Assembly (NCBI GenBank): GCA_964631345.1
Contig: CAZVWE010000001.1
Location: forward strand, 372,001-436,000
Direction of reading: 5' to 3'
Length of the DNA: 64,000 nt
DNA from: MGBC163016 sp964631345
Lineage (GTDB): Bacteria; Actinomycetota; Coriobacteriia; Coriobacteriales; Eggerthellaceae
Below, piece by piece: positions 18,495 through 25,891 of the stretch. The position numbers and the translations under genes are program-made. Position 1 is the first letter of the stretch. Every line of letters begins with the position of its first letter. The notes below the pieces were generated by a model. It ran no database searches. It saw nothing but the letters and a program-made list of their open reading frames with translations, and was not told where the DNA came from.

Positions 18495-19481
18495 TTACAT
18501 GATTGGTTCAACATATATCTTATTGCGAGAATCAGGGATTGCCTTCTTAGCCAATTCTGCAGCACCTTTAGCAATAGTCTCAAGCCGATCCGTTGGAACA
18601 CCCATAAACATCATGTTCTCATCTATGTCTGTTGCTGCACGACATCCATAACATCCAAAAGTGATGTTCGGCTCATTTTTATCCAAAGGCAAAAGAACAG
18701 CTTCGACACACATTGAATTGAATCCGCTTGCTGCAAAATCAAAACGATGTCCATCGTAGTAGCTCATGGACATGCAAAGCCACATCATCTGCTCTGGCGT
18801 TCCTGTAAATACGACAACTTCAGGCTCACGCACGGTTTTCGAAAGAGGCGCCACATATGTCGCACGTCTACTCTTAGGTGGAAGTGTTGGGCGCTCTGCA
18901 ACCATACGAGCAGCAGCTTCTGCATCTATCACTTTATGGAAGAGCACATATATTTCACCTGTAGCCAGTTTTTCAGGCACGCCCGTCATACCAAAAATTG
19001 AGGTTCCATCAGGGCAAGAATGCCTGTGAGGTGGCATAAGGATTGATGCTCCACGACGCGCCGCCATCATGGCCTGACAAAAGCGCAAGTTTTCTGTCGG
19101 AATCGGAGCGTTAGGCAAAAGTTCATCCTTGTCTATAAGACTAACTGCAACTGGTTGCCAGCGAAGACCAAGACTTTGCATAATTGATTGCTGCAGTTCT
19201 TTGAACTCGTGCTGTCTTTCTTTGGAAATTGGCTCCGCGCGAGGCTCATCTGCAAATGGATCGTATTCTGCATCAGCATTGAGCGCTTCAACTGATATCG
19301 CGCGCTTCGGACAATTCCCCGAACAGGTTTGGCACCCTACGCAATCCTTTGCATTAACTACCTGCGGATACCCTTCAGGCCCTACTTCCAGCACATTAGG
19401 AATCGGACAAAAGGCAACACAGAGTCCACATTTAACACATCTGTCCGGATCGTTTGTGATTTTATATAGAGCCTCATCCAT
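18495..19481 (-). CDS. Double [4Fe-4S] ferredoxin fused to DUF169 domain
   Basis: Two N-terminal [4Fe-4S] motifs (CVKCGLCVAFCP and CVGCQTCSGNCP within the first 65 residues) precede a DUF169 domain (about residues 95-328) with several conserved cysteines, for example FGCYGCRAATDIDE. DUF169 proteins occur widely in anaerobes and have no settled function; a redox role is inferred from the ferredoxin half. The start at 19481 follows GAAAGGAAT; an upstream ATG at 19508 is less likely. It lies 234 bases after the DmsB-TorD fusion on the same strand, probably in or near that transcription unit. Confidence 0.8.
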   Translation of the reverse strand: MDEALYKITNDPDRCVKCGLCVAFCPIPNVLEVGPEGYPQVVNAKDCVGCQTCSGNCPKRAISVEALNADAEYDPFADEPRAEPISKERQHEFKELQQSIMQSLGLRWQPVAVSLIDKDELLPNAPIPTENLRFCQAMMAARRGASILMPPHRHSCPDGTSIFGMTGVPEKLATGEIYVLFHKVIDAEAAARMVAERPTLPPKSRRATYVAPLSKTVREPEVVVFTGTPEQMMWLCMSMSYYDGHRFDFAASGFNSMCVEAVLLPLDKNEPNITFGCYGCRAATDIDENMMFMGVPTDRLETIAKGAAELAKKAIPDSRNKIYVEPIM

Positions 19482-19499
19482 AAATGGATTCCTTTCAAT

Positions 19500-19618
19500 C
19501 AGAAGCATCGTTATTGGTCAGCACTTCACCTGTCAGCACATTGCTTAACATCACTTCACTAGTCGTCAATTCACTTGACCACACTTCATCAGTAAGCACT
19601 TCACCAATGCGTGACCAA
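19500..19618. repeat. Degenerate TCACTT-rich repeat
   Basis: Imperfect units around CAGCACTTCACC and TCAATTCACTTGACC recur about seven times in the spacer between the DUF169 gene and the DmsB-TorD fusion. Confidence 0.55.
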
Positions 19619-19715
19619 GTCTATTGATTTATGGTTGTCTGATTATATGAAATAGAATAAGACTACGTCTACTAATCAAGCAATTTATATGACGTTTCAA
19701 CCCATTACAAAATAA

Positions 19716-20879
19716 TCATGCAAAAATGTTGGACTCTTCCACAAGGAAATCTACAAGTAGCTCTGCGATACCTATATAAAAGTCAGTATTCGCTCTATTT
19801 ATTACATCATCGCAAAACTTTGGAATCCAAACATTTAAATGGTCTGAGAAAAACGCTCGCTGTAAGCATCGGGTTTTCTGAACACCAGTAAGATCACCCT
19901 GCATTACCGCATTTAATTCCTCCACGGATAACTTAGACATGAATTCGAGTTCAGCAGAAATATGATCTTCTGGAAGGTTAAAGTCATCGCCCACAATAAA
20001 TCCAGCTTCACCATATGTCGCAACCACCTCATCTCTTGCATCCTGCATTAGAAGATGATCACTATCTACATATACTGATTCGTAGGTTGACACAGGATCA
20101 AAAGACATATTCAAAAACATTGATGCAAAATCTGCAGCAGCGTCTTTTCGTTTATCTTCTACATTGCCATCAGATATATCGCTTAACCAAGCGCCCAATT
20201 TGTCTTTGCAGTCATAATTTGACTTCATTGCAAAGAGCAAATCAGATGTTGGCTCCTTTAAGAATAATGAAGCGAATAACTTGTAAGCTTGCATGCGATG
20301 TTCAAGAGCGTCAACCGACAAAGAGTCGCCTGACAGAACATCAGCTGATACAACATCAACTTGTAGCGGATCACTTGATACTGCGCCACCTGACATAGCA
20401 TCAACCGAATTGCTGCAAGGCAGCTCATCAATAACACCAAACTGCAAAGCCTGAGTTGGACAAGTTATTACACAGTGAGGCATTTCGCCTTCGCTTATAT
20501 TGACCCCAATACTTAGACATGCATCACATTTATCCATCCCAGCTTCTGTAAATTCTGGAATGTCAAAAGGACATGCTTTAAGACATTGAAAGCAGTTAAT
20601 GCATTTGGCTTTATCAACAACAACTATTCCATCAACTTGGCGTTTGCTTATAGCATTTGCAGGACAGGCTTTTACGCATGCAGGGTCAGCACAATGCCTG
20701 CAAGATTGCGACATATAAGTCCGCGTAACGTTGGGAAACTCGCCTTCTTCAATTTCAACAACTTTTCTTCTTGAAACAGTTTTTGCTTTGATGTTGTTCC
20801 ACTGTTTGCACGCAACTTCGCAAGCCCAACATTTAATGCATCGAGAAGAATCCATATAAAAGCCGTACTGCTTACCCAT
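19716..20879 (-). CDS. DmsB-like iron-sulfur protein fused to TorD-type chaperone
   Basis: Residues 1-155 form a four-cluster DmsB-type protein: CIKCWACEVAC, then CRHCADPACVKACP, CINCFQCLKACP and a final CDAC...CVITCP set, sixteen cysteines in all. Residues 156-192 are a repetitive Ser/Val/Asp linker. Residues 193-387 are a TorD/DmsD-type domain, with PVSTYESVY and PEDHISAELEFM, the usual TorD landmarks. TorD proteins bind the apo catalytic subunit and help insert the cofactor. No stop or frameshift separates the halves. The start overlaps the stop of the catalytic gene at 20879. A fusion of electron-transfer subunit and chaperone is unusual. Confidence 0.85.
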   Translation of the reverse strand: MGKQYGFYMDSSRCIKCWACEVACKQWNNIKAKTVSRRKVVEIEEGEFPNVTRTYMSQSCRHCADPACVKACPANAISKRQVDGIVVVDKAKCINCFQCLKACPFDIPEFTEAGMDKCDACLSIGVNISEGEMPHCVITCPTQALQFGVIDELPCSNSVDAMSGGAVSSDPLQVDVVSADVLSGDSLSVDALEHRMQAYKLFASLFLKEPTSDLLFAMKSNYDCKDKLGAWLSDISDGNVEDKRKDAAADFASMFLNMSFDPVSTYESVYVDSDHLLMQDARDEVVATYGEAGFIVGDDFNLPEDHISAELEFMSKLSVEELNAVMQGDLTGVQKTRCLQRAFFSDHLNVWIPKFCDDVINRANTDFYIGIAELLVDFLVEESNIFA

Positions 20880-23362
20880 TATTGCTCATCCTCGATTTTG
20901 CTGATTTTTACTAATGTTTGCTTAGACATTGCCGAATTAAATGGATCAAAATTCGATTGATCGCAATCATATAAAACATTGACTTCACTTGATCCATCAA
21001 AGCTAATTCTTAAATGATCCTTATCGTATTCAGGTCTCCAACCACGCCTGCTCATAAGAACATCCAAAGGAACGCACTCTGTTGTGTGTGCTTTTAACTT
21101 AACCCATCCATGAGGACTTTCAATTTTTACCCAGTCACCATCTTTAATGCTATATTGCTTAGCAGTTCTTGTATTGATCTTGACCCATGGATGTGGCTGC
21201 AATTCCTGTAGATAAGGAATATCGGAATAGTAGCTATGATTACAGAGTCTATAAGCATGCACATCAGAAAAAACAAGTGGGTATTCTTCTGCAATTTCTG
21301 GTGTATTTGCAATGCTTTCCGCAGGTCCATGATAAACAGGAAGAGGTGAAAGAACCCCCGTCTCATCTGCGTTTGGTTTGCCATCCAGAATTTCGTTATA
21401 GCATGGAACTTTTCCATGAGGCAGTTTTTCAAACATCTTTTTATAGTTTTTATATTCTGGTTCTCTTGAAGTTGGGACTGGCTTATTTTGTGCAGCAGCG
21501 CCTAGACAATCACCCGAGACAGAAGCGCCATCACATTGATCTTCACGCTCAACGATAATACCATCGTTTGCTGCGCGAAGTTCTTCAAGAGATATTCCCG
21601 ACCCATCTAACTGCTCTTTTAAGCAGGCATCCATGTCCCCATTCCAAAAATACTGTCCATACCCCATCCTGCAGGCTAAGTCTAAATAGTATTGCCAGTC
21701 AGAACGCGCCTCTCCCATAGGCCTAAACAATCCTTGATTAATCGCAATAAACGTTCCAGATGGTGTATTTTTCGTACCAAACTGATGACTTGTCTCATAA
21801 TTACTTGCCGCAGGAAGCACGTAGTCTGCATAAATACATGATGAATTCCAGTGGGTATCCATCACTACATAAAAATCCAACTTCTTTAAGGCTTCGGCAA
21901 CTTTTTTCGGTTGTCTAGTTGCAGAAAGCGGATTAGAGCACTGTGCGAATATGCAACGAAGCGGATAAGGCTTTTCTGTAAGAATTGAGTTAATGCCTTT
22001 GAAATACGCGGATGTAGGACCGGATTCTTGCGACTCCATTTTTTGAAACCATCGAGGAGTTTCAGGACCAACCAGATTTGACACACCTGCCATGTATCCG
22101 TTTTTCTCATCCTCGGCAGTCATTTCAAGCATCTCTGACAACACATTTATAGGGTTCGTTTTGATGGTGGGTTTTGGAGGAATCAATCCGGCGCCACCAC
22201 CACCTGCTATTCCAAGATTTCCAGTTATGGCTTCTATCAAACAAATACAAGCAACTGTCCAGTGGCCATCATTTTGCTGGTCTCCTATGCCGTTGCCCAA
22301 ACAGATGCCCATGGGTTTGATTGTGCCCATCATTCTTGCAACTTCTGTAATTTGCTCTTCAGGAACCCCTGTCTGTTCACTTGCCCATTTAGCTGTATAT
22401 GGTTTTAGATGGGCAGCTAATCTATCAAATCCGTAGCACCAATCATTCACAAAATCATGGTCATACAACTCTTCTTCGATAATGATATTTAGACAAGCCA
22501 TGGCAAGCGCACAATCTGTACCTGGCCTAACTGGAACCCATATGTCTGCTTTAGATGCCAGTGCATCTAACATTGGACGAATATCAATTGTGATCTGACC
22601 ATTATCGATTGCATTTAAGCGTGCATAAGGATTGCCTTTATTGACGCCAGAGTTTTCGGTGTTCTTCCCCCAATTAATGAGCAGCTTTGTCTTTTTAAGC
22701 TGTCCTGGATCTGTCGCATTTGCCTTTTTAAAGCTTTCTCCACCTATTGTTACAAGACGTGAGAAGGTTCTTTGTGTACTACATATCCCACTATGCAAAT
22801 AGTTAGGACTTCCATGTACATTCAAAAAACGTCTGCCCAGTGTTCCAAGAACTGCATAGTATTGTGGCGACAAAACACCGTATGACTTAGCGCCATAAAG
22901 TTCTTTTTGCTCTTTAAGTTTTGCTGCAATTCCATCTAGAGCTTCATCCCATGTGCACCGCTCAAATTTTCCTTGTCCTTTCTCTCCAATACGTTTCATG
23001 GGAAACATAAGTCTTTTCGGAGAGTAAAGAGATCCTATTGCAGCATTGCCTTTTGCACAAAGTGATTTACAACCATTGCCATAATTGTTGTTGGCTTTAG
23101 GATTTCCTTCAACATGCACCCATCTACCATTTTGGATATAGCACAATGTTGAACAATGCATACGAGCAGCTCCACACATCTGGCACCATGCATGCTTAAT
23201 TGTTACATCGCTATCTTCGTGTAGCGTATGTTCGTGTAACTCCTGATTGCTTATGGAAACAAGAATATTCTGGGTGTCAAAATTGGCACTTTTTGTCGCG
23301 CAGACAAGAGAAGATATTTTTGTCATCACACCAGTCATGACTCCATATTGCTTAGTTTCCAT
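20879..23362 (-). CDS. Molybdopterin oxidoreductase 2 (DMSO reductase superfamily)
   Basis: Catalytic subunit of 827 residues with an N-terminal [4Fe-4S] site (CQMCGAARMHC, then CKSLC about 35 residues later) and a likely molybdenum-ligand Cys in SGICSTQR. Later domains include GNGIGDQQNDGH and the C-terminal SRRGWRPE barrel. It has a 55-residue N-terminal extension before the cluster, without twin-arginine motif or hydrophobic core, so a cytoplasmic location is likely even though it is paired with a TorD-type domain. The start ATG (METKQYG) is 9 bases after a small zinc-ribbon gene. Substrate unknown; sulfoxide, N-oxide or aromatic acceptor are all possible. Confidence 0.85.
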   Translation of the reverse strand: METKQYGVMTGVMTKISSLVCATKSANFDTQNILVSISNQELHEHTLHEDSDVTIKHAWCQMCGAARMHCSTLCYIQNGRWVHVEGNPKANNNYGNGCKSLCAKGNAAIGSLYSPKRLMFPMKRIGEKGQGKFERCTWDEALDGIAAKLKEQKELYGAKSYGVLSPQYYAVLGTLGRRFLNVHGSPNYLHSGICSTQRTFSRLVTIGGESFKKANATDPGQLKKTKLLINWGKNTENSGVNKGNPYARLNAIDNGQITIDIRPMLDALASKADIWVPVRPGTDCALAMACLNIIIEEELYDHDFVNDWCYGFDRLAAHLKPYTAKWASEQTGVPEEQITEVARMMGTIKPMGICLGNGIGDQQNDGHWTVACICLIEAITGNLGIAGGGGAGLIPPKPTIKTNPINVLSEMLEMTAEDEKNGYMAGVSNLVGPETPRWFQKMESQESGPTSAYFKGINSILTEKPYPLRCIFAQCSNPLSATRQPKKVAEALKKLDFYVVMDTHWNSSCIYADYVLPAASNYETSHQFGTKNTPSGTFIAINQGLFRPMGEARSDWQYYLDLACRMGYGQYFWNGDMDACLKEQLDGSGISLEELRAANDGIIVEREDQCDGASVSGDCLGAAAQNKPVPTSREPEYKNYKKMFEKLPHGKVPCYNEILDGKPNADETGVLSPLPVYHGPAESIANTPEIAEEYPLVFSDVHAYRLCNHSYYSDIPYLQELQPHPWVKINTRTAKQYSIKDGDWVKIESPHGWVKLKAHTTECVPLDVLMSRRGWRPEYDKDHLRISFDGSSEVNVLYDCDQSNFDPFNSAMSKQTLVKISKIEDEQ

Positions 23363-23371
23363 AAGCTATCC

Positions 23372-23551
23372 TTATTCATGTGTTTTACGCCATTTCTCCC
23401 AAGCCTCTTCACGAGCTGAATCAGGAATAATCTCCTTACATAGCGGACAGCGTTCCAAGTCTATAAGAGTTGGTTTATTGCAGTTCGGGCATGTGACAAT
23501 TTTGGGACGGCAATTATCGCAAGTCGGAGAGCAAATATAGCAATCTGGCAA
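23372..23551 (-). CDS. Small zinc-ribbon protein ahead of molybdenum enzyme 2
   Basis: A 59-residue protein from a TTG start at 23551, preceded by AAGGTGA with 6-base spacing. Eight cysteines come as CYIC, CDNC, CPNC and CPLC, so two zinc-binding knuckle pairs. The C-terminus (ARAEEAW-like, then WEKWRKTHE) is a short charged helix. It is 9 bases upstream of the catalytic gene and must be co-transcribed. It lacks the MCFRPA start and the Gly-Ala-Pro tail of the other copies but fills the same genomic role. Confidence 0.7.
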   Translation of the reverse strand: MPDCYICSPTCDNCRPKIVTCPNCNKPTLIDLERCPLCKEIIPDSAREEAWEKWRKTHE

Positions 23552-23570
23552 CCTTATTCACCTTCTTTAT

Positions 23571-23616
23571 AACTCGTATAGAAATTCGAATATCCATACG
23601 CATTTCTATACGAGTT
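23571..23616 (-). terminator. Strong 15-bp hairpin between clusters 3 and 2
   Basis: Perfect 15-base arms (AACTCGTATAGAAAT and complement) with a 16-base loop begin at the stop codon of the DASS transporter. No T-tract follows on the minus strand; the next gene starts 20 bases on. It may protect the 3' end of the upstream message or partly terminate it. Confidence 0.5.
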
Positions 23617-25021
23617 AAACAATTTCAGCCAATGCAACAAGTGGTGGCAAGATAGCTGTAAAGACAACAAGAAGCACAATCGTTAAAGGCAAACCAAACT
23701 TAAACACATCCCAAATACTGTAATGTTTACGCTGGTAGGTTATCAAGTATAGCGCATCAATTGCAGGGATCAGGAATGTAATTTGTGCCCATATAGACAT
23801 CGTCATGATGACACACAAAGGATCGATGTCAGCATTTACAGCAAGTGACACCATTGCAGGTGTAAGCATTACAACAATTGGAGGACCTGAAGGAACGAAT
23901 GCACGCAATAGCGCAATTACAGCGCCCATCATGAACAGAATTCCGAATGACGGCCAATTACTTGTGCTCCCTAATAACGAATTTGCAACCCAGTCGATAG
24001 CTCCAGTAGACAACAACGAAGCGGCAAGCGCCATGAGGCATCCAAGCATGATTACTAAATCCCATGGAACCTCTTTTGAATATTGATCCCATGTAAGTAA
24101 ATCCATGCCGGGAATAAGCATAACTATCATTCCGATTAAAGCCACCATTGTGGAATCAAGCCAAGAGATATAGCTTGTCAAAACCCACATGACAAACATA
24201 GCTGTCACAAGAATGACGGTTTTTAATTCTTTTGCAGAAATAGATCCAAGATTTCCACTTGATGCGCGTAAAGCTGTAACCTCTTCAGCAGTAAGCGCAG
24301 CAGGTCGGAATGTAATACAAAGTGCTGCCCAGCCAGCTAGTACTGAAATTAGAGCAATTGGAACTCCAACTATCATCCATTGCAGAAACGATATTTCCAT
24401 GCCATTCGTTTGATACAACAACTCCAACATCGTAAAGTTGGAAGAAGAACCGATGGGAGTTGCAATACCTCCAGCAAGGGATCCTATTGGGACACCGATC
24501 ATTATGCATTTCATGAATCGCTTATCAAACGAAAGACCCAATTCTGGATTTTCAAAAACGGCAAGAACTACTGCAGAGAATAAAGCACATGCTGCAAGAT
24601 CGCTCATAACCGTAGAAATAATGGCCGACGCCAACATGTATGCTAAAACGATTAGCTTGCTGGATCCTTTAAACCACTTAAGTAGCAATGACATTAAACG
24701 CTGCGGCAGGTTTGTGCTGCGCACCATTGCTGCAATAGCAAAGGCGGCCAACAGGAAAAAGAAAACTGAACTTATAAAATTTTTAAATGTTTCCGAAAGT
24801 GAACTTGTCACGCCCATTGCCGGAAGCAGGATCAATACCAATAATCCTGCTATTGGCTTGGGTATAACATTTCCCATCCAAAGAGTAATGTTAAACAGCG
24901 TCAAACCGAGCGCAAGCATGCCGCTACGATCAAGACCAACGGGACAAGGTAAAGCAAAAGCAAAAACTAGAATTCCTACAGCGATCAGTGCAAAGACTAA
25001 CCTCTTTGCTAAGCAGTTCAT
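23615..25021 (-). CDS. DASS/SLC13-family anion transporter (second copy)
   Basis: About 468 residues with twelve or so hydrophobic segments and the DASS hairpin regions (MSDLAACALFSAVV, GGIATPIGSSSNFTM and VPSGPPIVVMLTPAM). It is related to the transporter at 11867. The ATG at 25021 follows AAGGGGGATACC and is better than the ATG at 25069. It follows the zinc-ribbon gene of cluster 3, so it is the likely transporter for enzyme 3's substrate, perhaps a carboxylated aromatic. The specific substrate is not visible. Confidence 0.82.
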   Translation of the reverse strand: MNCLAKRLVFALIAVGILVFAFALPCPVGLDRSGMLALGLTLFNITLWMGNVIPKPIAGLLVLILLPAMGVTSSLSETFKNFISSVFFFLLAAFAIAAMVRSTNLPQRLMSLLLKWFKGSSKLIVLAYMLASAIISTVMSDLAACALFSAVVLAVFENPELGLSFDKRFMKCIMIGVPIGSLAGGIATPIGSSSNFTMLELLYQTNGMEISFLQWMIVGVPIALISVLAGWAALCITFRPAALTAEEVTALRASSGNLGSISAKELKTVILVTAMFVMWVLTSYISWLDSTMVALIGMIVMLIPGMDLLTWDQYSKEVPWDLVIMLGCLMALAASLLSTGAIDWVANSLLGSTSNWPSFGILFMMGAVIALLRAFVPSGPPIVVMLTPAMVSLAVNADIDPLCVIMTMSIWAQITFLIPAIDALYLITYQRKHYSIWDVFKFGLPLTIVLLVVFTAILPPLVALAEIV

Positions 25022-25135
25022 ACGGTATCCCCCTTTGCTGCTTAACGTAGGGGCATTAACTAGTACCAAACCCTTAATGGAAATTCAAATTCTTTAGTTT
25101 TAAAATTCACATATCTCCAGCGTTTGTTAAATTCT

Positions 25136-25447
25136 TTAATCATTTTTTGGAGCAGCTGGAGCTGATGGAGCGCCTGGAGCTTTAGGGGCACCTGGTGCAG
25201 CAGGAGCCGACGGTGCGCCTGGAGCAGCTACTGGTGCAGCACTTCCATCATTTGGAGTAAGAGGTGTACCACATTCGGAACACTCTGTTGCAGTTGCAAT
25301 GTTCATCTCACCACAATGTGGGCATTGAATACGATCCTCTGGAAGCTCTGCTCCACATTTGATACATTTTTCCGAAATTGCAGGATTTGTCATTCCACAC
25401 TCTGGGCAAACTTTAGGTGTTGACGCAGCTGCTGGTCTAAAACACAT
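25136..25447 (-). CDS. MCFRPA double zinc-ribbon protein with Gly-Ala-Pro tail (copy 2)
   Basis: A 103-residue protein starting MCFRPAAASTP. Two ribbons are complete: Cys14/17 with Cys28/31, and Cys42/45 with Cys56/59. The last 35 residues are APGAPSAP/GAPKAP repeats. The start at 25447 follows GAAGGTACA and matches the other copies base for base over most of the first 15 positions; an upstream ATG at 25501 would add residues that include a palindrome and is rejected. It lies between the ferredoxin and transporter genes of cluster 3. Function unknown. Confidence 0.78.
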   Translation of the reverse strand: MCFRPAAASTPKVCPECGMTNPAISEKCIKCGAELPEDRIQCPHCGEMNIATATECSECGTPLTPNDGSAAPVAAPGAPSAPAAPGAPKAPGAPSAPAAPKND

Positions 25448-25493
25448 AATGTACCTTCTTTCGTATACTTTCTTAAACCTCAATAAATAAACT

Positions 25494-25525
25494 GAGTCCA
25501 TATCCCATATATGGGATATGGACTC
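25494..25525. promoter_or_regulatory. Perfect 32-bp palindrome inside molybdenum operon 3
   Basis: Sixteen-base arms (GAGTCCATATCCCATA and complement) with no loop lie between the ferredoxin stop and the zinc-ribbon start. On the minus strand it is followed by AGTTTATTTATT. It could be a partial terminator that lowers expression of the downstream genes, or an mRNA stability element. Confidence 0.6.
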
Positions 25526-25535
25526 TTTAAAATTC

Positions 25536-25877
25536 CTAAGGAATTAGCAAGCTTGTACGACGATCCCTTTCCGCCATTTTTGCGGTTAACTCTTCTAGAG
25601 TGCCGTATTCAATTGCACTTGCCAAGCAATGTACTTGACATGTTGGCAACTCTCCCTTTGCTACACGATCAGCACAAAGGTCGCAATAAGTTGTAATTAC
25701 TGGATAGTAGGTGTGCTCCCACTTACCTTCTTCCATTAATTCCCAAGGACCATTAATTAAAAGTTTGATTCCAAATTGGCCAATTGGATAATCATGCTCA
25801 TTTTTGCAAGCAATTTCGCAAGTATGGCATCCAGTGCACCAATAGTTATCAATAAGTAGACCATATTTCTGAGTCAT
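25536..25877 (-). CDS. Two-cluster [4Fe-4S] ferredoxin subunit of molybdenum enzyme 3
   Basis: A 113-residue short DmsB-like protein with CTGCHTCEIAC near residue 15 and CDLC...CQVHC later, giving eight cluster ligands. It follows the catalytic gene by 14 bases. It is a clear paralogue of the ferredoxins at 15382 and 37898 (shared IDxxxCxGCHxCE and KNEHD-type motif). Probable electron donor to enzyme 3. Confidence 0.86.
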   Translation of the reverse strand: MTQKYGLLIDNYWCTGCHTCEIACKNEHDYPIGQFGIKLLINGPWELMEEGKWEHTYYPVITTYCDLCADRVAKGELPTCQVHCLASAIEYGTLEELTAKMAERDRRTSLLIP

Positions 25878-25891
25878 TGACGTCTCCTCTT

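Noticed and set aside
18320..18601. Minus-strand 93-codon frame in the cluster 1 upstream region
   Set aside because: It overlaps the end of the DUF169 gene in another frame and shows no start site or known motif.
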